A DNA stretch of 21,784 bases. It comes from Verrucomicrobia bacterium UBA3750 (GTDB taxonomy: Bacteria > Verrucomicrobiota > Kiritimatiellia > RFP12 > UBA1067). Position numbers and translations under genes: made by a program. Shown piece by piece: positions 15,867 to 21,784 of the stretch (the stretch's first letter is position 1; every line of letters begins with the position of its first letter). The notes beneath the pieces are model-generated. The model was not told the DNA's origin. It saw nothing but the letters and a program-made list of their open reading frames with translations, and did no database searches. The stretch covers positions 2,285-24,068 of the forward strand of contig DFGM01000179.1 of NCBI GenBank assembly GCA_002371755.1, in the 5' to 3' direction.

Positions 15867-17414
15867 TTACAGCCAGAATGAGTCGCTTGAACGATCCAGC
15901 CTGCGGTAGGTGGCAGCTTCGAAGACATCTTCCATGTTGACATCTGGCCTGCCGGCAAGGTCGGCGATTGTGCGCGCCACCCTGAGAATGCGGTCGTAGG
16001 CGCGAGCCGATATCTTCAAAGTGTCTATTGTGCGGCGGATTTCTTCCCTTGCGTCGGCGGTGAGCCTGCATATGTCGCCTAAATCGCGTCCTTTCGCTTC
16101 GGAATTGCAAATTACGCCCGGGAGGTCTTTGTAGCGTTCTCGCTGGATGGCCCTTGCGGCCAGGACGCGTTCGCGGATTTTGGCGCTAGATTCGCCTTTC
16201 TCCATACGCATCATGTCGCGTGCACTTACAGCACCCACTCCCATCTGGATGTCGATACGGTCTAGGAGAGGGCCGGAAACTCTCCTTTGGTAGCGGAGAA
16301 TCTGGGTTTGCGAACACCTGCATTCGCGGGTGGGGTCGTTGAAATAGCCGCATGGGCACGGGTTCATGGAGGCCACCAGCATGAATCGCGAGGGAAAATC
16401 GAACGCAGCCGCGGCGCGCGAGACGGCTACATGACCATCTTCCAGCGGTTGACGGAGAACTTCCAGGGCGTTGCGCGGGAACTCCGCAAATTCATCGAGG
16501 AACAGCACGCCCCTGTGGGCGAGCGAAACTTCGCCCGGAATCGGGTGCGTGCCGCCCCCCAGAAGACCTATCGAGCTTACGGTATGGTGAGGTGCGCGGA
16601 AAGGGCGCGACGTCACGAATTGTGTCGAGCCTTTGGTCTTCCCGGCGACAGAGTGGATGCGCGAAACTTCCAGTGCTTCCTCCGTGGTCATAGGGGGAAG
16701 GATGGAGGGGATACGGCGTGCAATCATGGTTTTCCCCGAGCCGGGAGAGCCGATCATGAGCATATTGTGCCCACCCGCGACAGCCACCTCTACAGCACGC
16801 TTCACGGTCTCCTGACCCTTTACATCGGCAAAGTCATCGGCAAGGGCGTCGCTTTCCCGCACGAGATCGGCAAGACACGTCTTTACGGGCTTGATTTCCT
16901 TCTCTCCCGAAAGGAACATCGCCGCTTCCTGGAGATTTGAGACGGGAATAACATCTATTCCGTCGACAATACTCGCTTCAATGGCGTTTTCGCGCGGCAC
17001 GAGTACGGCGCGCTTGCCGAGCTTTCGCATTGTCATCACTATGGGAAGGATGCCGCGCACGCCGCGCACGTCGCCAGAAAGCGAAAGTTCGCCGGCAAGG
17101 CCGAAAGACGAAAGGTCATCCGTCTTGAGCCGTCCAGTGGCCTGCATGAGACAGATGGCGATGGGAAGATCGTATATCGGGCCTTCCTTCTTAAGGTCGG
17201 CGGGGGCGAGGTTCACGGTGACCATCATCTCGTGCCGCGAACTGAAAAGCGAGTTTTTGAGTGCCGTGAGCACCCGGTCCTTCGCTTCTCGCACCGCCAC
17301 ATCGGGGAGACCTACTATAGTAAAGGATGCGCTGCCCGGGATGGCGTTCACTTCGATTTGCACCTCATTGGCCTCGACGCCGTTTATCGCGCCAGAACTG
17401 CATTTTGCCAACAT
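15867..17414 (-). CDS. comM: YifB/ComM-family Mg-chelatase-like AAA+ ATPase
   Basis: This 515-residue protein has the full YifB/ComM layout. There is an N-terminal Lon-like ChlI domain (MLAKCSSGAINGVEANEVQIEV; GLPDVAVREAKDRVLTAL). Next comes a Walker A, GSPGSGKT (222-229, Lys228), in the Mg-chelatase AAA+ core, and a Walker B, VLFLDEFAEF. A C-terminal Mg_chelatase_C domain ends the chain (ARAYDRILRVARTIADL). ComM is a hexameric helicase that drives branch migration during natural transformation in Proteobacteria. The start at 17414 has an AAAGGA site upstream. It heads a minus-strand run with DUF2851 and comEC. No clear promoter is seen in front of it. Confidence 0.93.
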   Translation of the reverse strand: MLAKCSSGAINGVEANEVQIEVNAIPGSASFTIVGLPDVAVREAKDRVLTALKNSLFSSRHEMMVTVNLAPADLKKEGPIYDLPIAICLMQATGRLKTDDLSSFGLAGELSLSGDVRGVRGILPIVMTMRKLGKRAVLVPRENAIEASIVDGIDVIPVSNLQEAAMFLSGEKEIKPVKTCLADLVRESDALADDFADVKGQETVKRAVEVAVAGGHNMLMIGSPGSGKTMIARRIPSILPPMTTEEALEVSRIHSVAGKTKGSTQFVTSRPFRAPHHTVSSIGLLGGGTHPIPGEVSLAHRGVLFLDEFAEFPRNALEVLRQPLEDGHVAVSRAAAAFDFPSRFMLVASMNPCPCGYFNDPTRECRCSQTQILRYQRRVSGPLLDRIDIQMGVGAVSARDMMRMEKGESSAKIRERVLAARAIQRERYKDLPGVICNSEAKGRDLGDICRLTADAREEIRRTIDTLKISARAYDRILRVARTIADLAGRPDVNMEDVFEAATYRRLDRSSDSFWL

Positions 17415-17498
17415 GTTTCAAGTTCCTTTCGTTCTGCGGTTTTCAGATACGCACATATATTAGCAAAAAGAACGTTGAAGGAGTGTTGAAATGTAGGT

Positions 17499-17547
17499 GA
17501 ATAGTGTTGAGATTCTTCAACAATGTTGAAGAATCTCAACACTATTC
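17499..17547. repeat. 49-bp perfect palindrome
   Basis: Arms of 24 bases at 17499-17522 and 17524-17547 are exact inverted complements around a single central A. The left arm begins GAATAGTGTTGAGATTC. It lies between the divergent yifB and efp genes, before the efp promoter. The local sequence is more AT-rich than the surrounding genes. It could be an operator, a cruciform or hairpin, or the remnant of a small palindromic mobile element. No matching arm is found elsewhere in this window. Confidence 0.85.
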
Positions 17548-17566
17548 GGTGGCATCTGAAAGCCAT

Positions 17567-17596
17567 TGGACAGGAGGCGGCAACATATGGTATAAT
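17567..17596 (+). promoter_or_regulatory. efp promoter, extended -10
   Basis: TATGG-TATAAT with the box at 17591-17596. A weak -35 (TGGACA, 17567-17572) lies 18 bases upstream. About 52 bases separate the box from the efp start, giving an ordinary leader with AGGAG at 17638-17642. Confidence 0.65.
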
Positions 17597-17648
17597 ATGG
17601 GGCAACAACGGCAAATGGCCTCAAAAGTACAAAGAACAGGAGCAAACA

Positions 17649-18224
17649 ATGGGTGAAGTAATCGGAGCAGGCGAACTCCACAAGGGAGTGAAGCTTCTCA
17701 TAGACGGCGAACCGTGGGAAATCACGGAGTTCGACTTCTCGAAACCTGGCAAGGGCCAGGCCATATACAACTGCAAGCTGCGCAACATGATGACGGGCGG
17801 CGGCATGAGCAAGAGCTATCGCTCGGGCGACAAGTTCGAGAAGCCCGACCTCACGCAGCAGAGCGTCACGTATTCCTACGATGACGGCACGGCATTCGTG
17901 TTCACGGACGATAACTTCGAGGAAATCCGCGTCGCCTACGACGTGATGGGCGACAAGAAATACTTCCTCATGGACGAGATGGAAGTGAGTGCGCTTTTCT
18001 TCAACGACAAGGTCATTGGCGTGCAGTTGCCCCAGCTCGTGGAGCGCAAGGTTATCAAGGTGGAGCCCGGCGTGAAGGGCAATACCGCTTCCGGCAAGGT
18101 GACGAAGCCCGCCACTGTTGAAGGAGGCTATGTGTGCGCGGTGCCGCTCTTCATCAATGAAGGCGATGTGGTGCGCATCAACACCGAGACCGGCGAATAC
18201 AACGACCGCGTCTCCACGAAGTAA
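17649..18224 (+). CDS. efp: Elongation factor P
   Basis: This 191-residue protein has the standard EF-P length and domain order: a KOW-like N-terminal domain, then two OB folds. EF-P binds between the ribosomal P and E sites and relieves stalling at proline runs. The domain I loop reads KPGKGQA, with Lys35 at the position that is beta-lysylated in gamma-proteobacteria. EpmA/EpmB genes are not in this window, so modification here is unknown. The C terminus carries the EF-P signature (NTETGEYNDRVSTK). The ATG at 17649 is chosen because AGGAG lies 6 bases upstream. An in-frame ATG at 17523 precedes the promoter and would add 42 unrelated residues. Confidence 0.96.
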   Translation: MGEVIGAGELHKGVKLLIDGEPWEITEFDFSKPGKGQAIYNCKLRNMMTGGGMSKSYRSGDKFEKPDLTQQSVTYSYDDGTAFVFTDDNFEEIRVAYDVMGDKKYFLMDEMEVSALFFNDKVIGVQLPQLVERKVIKVEPGVKGNTASGKVTKPATVEGGYVCAVPLFINEGDVVRINTETGEYNDRVSTK

Positions 18225-18247
18225 GACAGGTGTAAAGCGGTGCGATG

Positions 18248-18284
18248 CGGGCGGGGAGCTTCGCGGCTCCGCCCGTGCCTTTTC
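18248..18284 (+). terminator. Probable intrinsic terminator of efp
   Basis: A GC-rich hairpin pairs CGGGCGGGGAGC (18248-18259) with GCTCCGCCCG (18266-18275), with a two-base bulge and a six-base loop. A short CCTTTTC tract follows. It begins 23 bases after the efp stop. The T-run is short, so efficiency is uncertain. Confidence 0.55.
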
Positions 18285-18334
18285 GCACTGGCCGCGGAGC
18301 ACCGGAATTGTCACAGACAGGCGACGAGCGCCCC

Positions 18335-18340
18335 TATAAT
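18335..18340 (+). promoter_or_regulatory. Possible -10 box for the nfu-iorB-paaK run
   Basis: A perfect TATAAT lies 14 bases before the nfu ATG. The nearest -35-like TTGTCA (18308-18313) is 21 bases away, which is too far, and no TG extension is present. If used, transcription would start within the AAGGAG ribosome site at 18342-18347. The call is tentative. Confidence 0.3.
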
Positions 18341-18354
18341 TAAGGAGAAAGAAG

Positions 18355-18573
18355 ATGGAAGATCAGATAAAGGCGAAACTCGAGGAAATGCGCCTCGGGT
18401 TGCAGGCTGACGGCGGAGACCTGGAACTCGTCAAAATCGACGGCAAGGTTGTGTATCTCAAGCTTGTGGGCCATTGCGGGTCGTGTCCGTTCGCAATGAT
18501 GACTTTGAAGCAAGGTATCGAGGCCGGATTGCAGGAGATCGACCCTGAAATCACTGTGGAGCGAGTAGCGTAA
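18355..18573 (+). CDS. NifU-like C-terminal (Nfu) Fe-S scaffold protein
   Basis: This 72-residue protein is a stand-alone NifU C-terminal domain. It has the conserved LQADGGDLELVKIDG (16-30) and HCGSCPFAMMTLKQGIE motif, with the cluster-binding pair Cys41 and Cys44. Such proteins carry Fe-S clusters to client enzymes. AAGGAG lies 7 bases before the ATG. The iorB start follows the stop by only 4 bases, so the two are probably translated together. The indolepyruvate ferredoxin oxidoreductase, which needs Fe-S clusters on its IorA partner, is a natural client, but that is an inference from position. Confidence 0.9.
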   Translation: MEDQIKAKLEEMRLGLQADGGDLELVKIDGKVVYLKLVGHCGSCPFAMMTLKQGIEAGLQEIDPEITVERVA

Positions 18574-18577
18574 AGCC

Positions 18578-19183
18578 ATGGACGGTACTAAGACAGTGAA
18601 TGTATCTCTCGTTGGCGTGGGCGGGCAGGGAACGCTGCTCACCTCGGATCTTCTTGCGAAGGCGGCCGCGAGGGCGGGTTATGATGTGAAGAAGAGCGAG
18701 ATCCACGGCATGGCGCAGCGTGGCGGCTCGGTGATAAGCCAGGTCCGATTCGGCGCCAAGGTGGCATCTCCCATCATCCAGGAAGGGACGAGCGACATAC
18801 TCGTGTCGTTCGACAAGCTTGAGGCCGTGCGTTGGGCGCATTTGCTTTCAGAGGGCGGCAAGGCCATCGTAGCCGATACGTATCTCGTGCCGGTTACGGT
18901 GTCTTCCGGGCAGCAGAAGCAGGTGGAAGACTTGGACGGCACTCTCGCAAAGGCTCTTCCCGGCGCAATAACAGTCGATGCCATGCGTATTGCAAAGGAT
19001 GTGGTGGGCAACGAACGCACGATGAACATGGTGCTCGCGGGCGCACTTTCCACGCTTACGCCGTTTGCACCCGAAGACTGGCATGAGACCATGCGCGAAA
19101 GTTTCACCGGGTCAAAGGCGAAACTTCTCGATTTGAACATCAAGGCATTCGAGCTCGGCCGCGAGGCAGCCGGGGCGAAATAA
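18578..19183 (+). CDS. iorB: Indolepyruvate:ferredoxin oxidoreductase beta subunit (IorB)
   Basis: This 201-residue protein matches the gamma-type 2-oxoacid:ferredoxin oxidoreductase domain. It has LVGVGGQGTLLTSDLLAKAA (11-30) and SEIHGMAQRGGSVISQVRFG (40-59), followed by a Rossmann-like core. With IorA, which binds thiamine diphosphate and Fe-S clusters, it oxidatively decarboxylates aryl pyruvates from Trp, Phe and Tyr to arylacetyl-CoA, reducing ferredoxin; the reverse reaction is also known. No IorA gene is in the window. Only TAAAG precedes the ATG, and the 4-base gap after nfu suggests coupling. paaK follows 40 bases later, a pairing seen in many anaerobes and archaea. Confidence 0.88.
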   Translation: MDGTKTVNVSLVGVGGQGTLLTSDLLAKAAARAGYDVKKSEIHGMAQRGGSVISQVRFGAKVASPIIQEGTSDILVSFDKLEAVRWAHLLSEGGKAIVADTYLVPVTVSSGQQKQVEDLDGTLAKALPGAITVDAMRIAKDVVGNERTMNMVLAGALSTLTPFAPEDWHETMRESFTGSKAKLLDLNIKAFELGREAAGAK

Positions 19184-19223
19184 GCTCTAGACGGCAGGAA
19201 AATCTAGGCAGGAGGAGCGAAAG

Positions 19224-20501
19224 ATGGCATTCTGGAACCGCGAACTCGAGACGCTCGGACGCGAGCAGCTCATGGAACTTCAGCTCAAGGGTCTGCAAAA
19301 GACTCTGCGCAAGGTGTGGGGGAATCCGTTCTACCGCACGCGGCTTGAAAATGCGGGGCTTGCGGCTCCGGAGGAAATCCGCTCGCTCGACGACCTCGTG
19401 CGGCTTCCGTTCCTCACGAAAGAAGACTTCCGCGAGGCGTATCCGCTGAAGATGAACTGCGTTCCCCGCGCCGATTTGCGAGAGTTTCACATGTCAAGCG
19501 GCTCCACCGGCACTCCCGTCGTGATGGCATACACCAAGGGCGACCTCGTTCAGTGGGCCGAATGCATGGCGAGATGCTTTTCCATGGCGGGGCTCGAGCC
19601 GGGCGACGCTTTCCAGATAATGCCGACGTTCGGGCTCTTCAACGGCGGTTTCGGCTGCTATCACGGATGCCGCAAGGCGGGGCTCTTCTGCGTGCCGGCG
19701 TCAAGCGGCAACACCGAGCGCCAGATCAAGCTCATGCGCGACTTCTCCGTGAAGGGCTTCTCCTCTGTCGTGAGCTATGTGCCACGTATCATCGAGAAAC
19801 TCGATGCCGACCCTTCCGGCAACAACGACATTCCCTCTCTCAAGGTCGGCATCTTCGGTTCAGAGACTTTCTCCGACGAAATGCGCCGCAGAATCGAGAA
19901 GCGCCTCCATATCGAGTGCTTCGATATTTATGGCATGACCGAGACCGGCGGCATCGGCACGACTGGGCAGGACTGCAAGGCCCACGCCGGCATACACGTC
20001 TGGGACGACCACTATATCACCGAAATCGTCGATCCCGTCACCGGCAAGAACGTGCCTGACGGCGAATATGGCGAAGTCGTATTCACTTCGCTTACGCGCG
20101 AGGCGATGCCTATCATCCGCTACCGCACGCACGATATTTCGCGCATTCTCAGCCGTGAAAAATGCGCGTGCGGCAGGACTCATATCCGCATAGACCGCAT
20201 CACCGGCCGCACCGACGACATGCTTATCGTCAAGGGCGTCAACTTCTATCCGCGCCAGGTGGAGCAGGCTCTCATGGAGATTCCGGGTGTGAAAGATGAG
20301 TTCCAAATCATCCTGGAGGAGCACGACGGTATGACGGACGTGACTATAAATGTCGAGGCCGAGCCTGGCGTCACGGGCCATACGGTGGCCAAGCATCTGC
20401 GCGAGCGCCTCGGCTTTCTCCCGAAGGGCGATGTTTTCCCGGTAGGCTCTCTTCCCCGCTCCGAAGGCAAGGCGAAGAGGGTCGTCAGAATAGCGAAGTG
20501 A
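19224..20501 (+). CDS. paaK: Phenylacetate-CoA ligase family protein
   Basis: This 425-residue protein is an ANL-superfamily adenylate-forming ligase of the PaaK type. It has the P-loop SSGSTGTPVV (91-100), DIYGMTETGG as the adenylate-binding motif, and IIRYRTHDI. KCACGRTH...GRTDDMLIVKG leads into the PaaK C-terminal domain (NFYPRQVEQAL). It activates arylacetates such as phenylacetate or indoleacetate to CoA thioesters with ATP. Next to iorB it may run toward amino-acid synthesis from arylacetates, or toward ATP by releasing arylacetate from arylacetyl-CoA; the direction cannot be read from sequence. AGGAGG lies just before the ATG, and length is typical. Confidence 0.93.
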   Translation: MAFWNRELETLGREQLMELQLKGLQKTLRKVWGNPFYRTRLENAGLAAPEEIRSLDDLVRLPFLTKEDFREAYPLKMNCVPRADLREFHMSSGSTGTPVVMAYTKGDLVQWAECMARCFSMAGLEPGDAFQIMPTFGLFNGGFGCYHGCRKAGLFCVPASSGNTERQIKLMRDFSVKGFSSVVSYVPRIIEKLDADPSGNNDIPSLKVGIFGSETFSDEMRRRIEKRLHIECFDIYGMTETGGIGTTGQDCKAHAGIHVWDDHYITEIVDPVTGKNVPDGEYGEVVFTSLTREAMPIIRYRTHDISRILSREKCACGRTHIRIDRITGRTDDMLIVKGVNFYPRQVEQALMEIPGVKDEFQIILEEHDGMTDVTINVEAEPGVTGHTVAKHLRERLGFLPKGDVFPVGSLPRSEGKAKRVVRIAK

Positions 20502-20512
20502 GATTGGCGGCA

Positions 20513-20998
20513 ATGCCATCCAGGCGAGTCAGAATCCTTTTCGTGTGCCACGGGAATATTTGCCGTTCTCCCATGGCCGAGTTCGTGATGAAGGAACTTG
20601 TGCGCAAGGCCGGCATGGAGGAAGCGGTGGAAGTTGAATCTGCAGCCATGCACACCGACGAAATCGGTAGCGACATCCACCGCGGCACGAGAGCCAAGTT
20701 GACGCAGATGGGCGTGCCTTTTTCCCGTCGCGCCGCCTGGCTCCTCACGAGCGAAAAGGCGCACGGATACGATTATCTCATCGGCATGGACGATATGAAC
20801 ATTGCCGACCTGAAGCGGCTCGTCCATCCGGAAGACAGGGCGAAAATCTTCAAGCTTCTCTCTTTCGCCGGTTCCACGCGCGATATTGCCGACCCGTGGT
20901 ACACCGGCAACTTCGACGAGACCTATGATGATGTTCAGGCTGGTTGCGCCGCTTTGTTGAAACGCCTTTCCCAGCTACTCCCGACTCCTTGCGTATAA
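20513..20998 (+). CDS. Low-molecular-weight protein tyrosine phosphatase
   Basis: This protein of about 161 residues opens with the signature P-loop VCHGNICRSPMAEF (nucleophile Cys12, Arg18) and has the general acid loop DPWY (Asp127). It removes phosphate from phosphotyrosine, or acts like arsenate reductase relatives; in bacteria the family often controls polysaccharide export kinases, though none is visible here. The ATG at 20513 gives the usual short lead into the P-loop. A GTG at 20498 that overlaps the paaK stop is an alternative adding 5 residues; neither has a strong ribosome site. The 11-base gap to paaK suggests cotranscription. Confidence 0.92.
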   Translation: MPSRRVRILFVCHGNICRSPMAEFVMKELVRKAGMEEAVEVESAAMHTDEIGSDIHRGTRAKLTQMGVPFSRRAAWLLTSEKAHGYDYLIGMDDMNIADLKRLVHPEDRAKIFKLLSFAGSTRDIADPWYTGNFDETYDDVQAGCAALLKRLSQLLPTPCV

Positions 20999-21105
20999 CT
21001 TGACTTTCCAAGGCATCCGCATTCACATTTCCGCTCGAAGCTAGGGCGGCTGGCGTTATCCCAACCCTTCGCACATCTTTTCTTTCTCATCGCCGCCCCG
21101 CCCCC

Positions 21106-21134
21106 TTGTGTTTTTCCCTCAAATGTGATAAAAT
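21106..21134 (+). promoter_or_regulatory. Promoter of the Rpn-family gene
   Basis: TTGTGT (21106-21111) and TAAAAT (21129-21134) are 17 bases apart, a sigma70-like arrangement. The 57-base leader that follows ends with a GAGGAC site before the ATG at 21192. Unlike the other promoters here, it has no TGG extension. The rest of the gap from 20999 holds no recognisable gene or terminator. Confidence 0.5.
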
Positions 21135-21191
21135 ACACATGTTCTTCGATAGGGGTACTATGCCCTTGAACGGAGAACGAGGACAAAAGAC

Positions 21192-21784
21192 ATGGCAAAA
21201 TACCTTGATCCAAAGGCGGACTTGACCTTCAAGAAGGTGTTCGGTGAACACCCGAATCTTGTTGCTAGTCTCTTGAACTCCCTCTTGCCACTTCCGGCAG
21301 GAGAGGAGATTGCCGATATTGAATACATGTCGCCGGAGCGGGTGCCGCGCACGTCCATCGGGAAGAACAGCATTGTCGATGTGTTCTGTAAGACAAAGGA
21401 CGGGCGCAAGTTCATCGTCGAGATGCAGATGTGCTGGACTGCCGATTTCAAGGATAGGGCGCTTTTCAATTCCGCGAAGGTGTATGTGGATCAGTTGGAG
21501 CACGCGGAAGATTTCTCACTGCTCCGCCCCGTCTATTCCCTTAATCTGGTTGACGCTATTTTCGAGAAGGACGTGCCGGAGTTCATACACCACTACAAGG
21601 TCGTACACGAGAAATACACTGACAAGTTGATTGAGGGTTTCCACATTGTGTTTGTGGAGTTGCCGAAGTTCAAGCCGCAAAGCATCGCGGAGCGCAAGAT
21701 GGCGGTGTTGTGGCTTCGTTTCCTGACCGAGATAAACAAGACCACCGAACGAGTCCCTGACGAGTTCATGGAGTCGAGCGAAAT
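21192..21784 (+). CDS. Rpn-family PD-(D/E)XK nuclease / putative transposase (5' part, cut by window end)
   Basis: The open frame runs 197 codons to the window edge with no stop. It begins MAKYLDPKADLTFKKVFGEH, the characteristic opening of the Rpn/PDDEXK_2 'transposase-nuclease' family. The catalytic pattern is visible: Asp63 in NSIVDVFC, then Glu77 and Gln79 in FIVEMQM (E-x-Q in place of the classic E-x-K). Members such as E. coli RpnA are DNA endonucleases that promote recA-independent recombination, and recent work ties some to phage defence. These genes are often multi-copy and move between genomes. The promoter here is unlike those of the neighbours, which could fit a later arrival. Confidence 0.88.
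   Translation, partial: MAKYLDPKADLTFKKVFGEHPNLVASLLNSLLPLPAGEEIADIEYMSPERVPRTSIGKNSIVDVFCKTKDGRKFIVEMQMCWTADFKDRALFNSAKVYVDQLEHAEDFSLLRPVYSLNLVDAIFEKDVPEFIHHYKVVHEKYTDKLIEGFHIVFVELPKFKPQSIAERKMAVLWLRFLTEINKTTERVPDEFMESSE

Noticed and set aside
17523..17648. Extended EF-P start inside the palindrome
   Set aside because: It precedes the promoter and adds 42 residues absent from the EF-P family; the ATG at 17649 has an AGGAG site.

Overview
The window looks like a chromosomal segment of a fairly GC-rich, probably anaerobic, carbohydrate-degrading bacterium. Large exported polysaccharide-active enzymes without SusC/SusD partners, indolepyruvate:ferredoxin oxidoreductase chemistry, and repeated TGGTATAAT extended -10 promoters would suit the PVC group (Kiritimatiellota, Lentisphaerota or Verrucomicrobiota). 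That placement is an inference from gene style; no rRNA or other phylogenetic marker was used.

Region 1 (1-11407, minus strand) is a polysaccharide-utilisation locus. In transcription order it holds an exported GH2 glycosidase (11407-8234), an exported alginate-lyase-superfamily protein (7993-6263), and a 2037-residue exported enzyme (6234-121). The last joins four catalytic modules in one chain: GH97, a GH43 resembling exo-beta-1,3-galactanases, a heparinase II/III-type lyase, and a GH88 unsaturated glucuronyl hydrolase. A lyase, the hydrolase that removes the unsaturated uronate it creates, and three exo-glycosidases point to a uronate-bearing galactose- or glucose-rich polysaccharide, possibly an arabinogalactan-type glycan. 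A divergent LysR regulator (11585-12484) is the likely local control. The GH2 and lyase genes share a nearly identical 20-base promoter element lying 6-7 bases from their start codons, which predicts leaderless or almost leaderless mRNAs. The locus is punctuated by palindromic repeats at 28-108 and 8067-8233.

Region 2 (12485-17414) holds a YbaK-type aminoacyl-tRNA deacylase facing a three-gene minus-strand run, yifB/comM - DUF2851 - comEC. This run suggests natural DNA uptake and processing, with a putative PD-(D/E)XK-like protein between two competence genes. The comEC and ybaK genes overlap tail to tail.

Region 3 (17415-20998, plus strand) begins with a 49-bp perfect palindrome and elongation factor P. 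It continues with a compact run: NifU-like Fe-S scaffold, IorB, PaaK-type arylacetate-CoA ligase, and a low-molecular-weight tyrosine phosphatase. IorB plus PaaK implies conversion between aryl pyruvates, arylacetyl-CoA and arylacetates. IorA is not present here.

Region 4 (20999-21784) carries a sigma70-like promoter and the 5' part of an Rpn/PD-(D/E)XK 'transposase-nuclease' gene cut by the window edge. No tRNA, rRNA, CRISPR array or insertion-sequence transposase was recognised.
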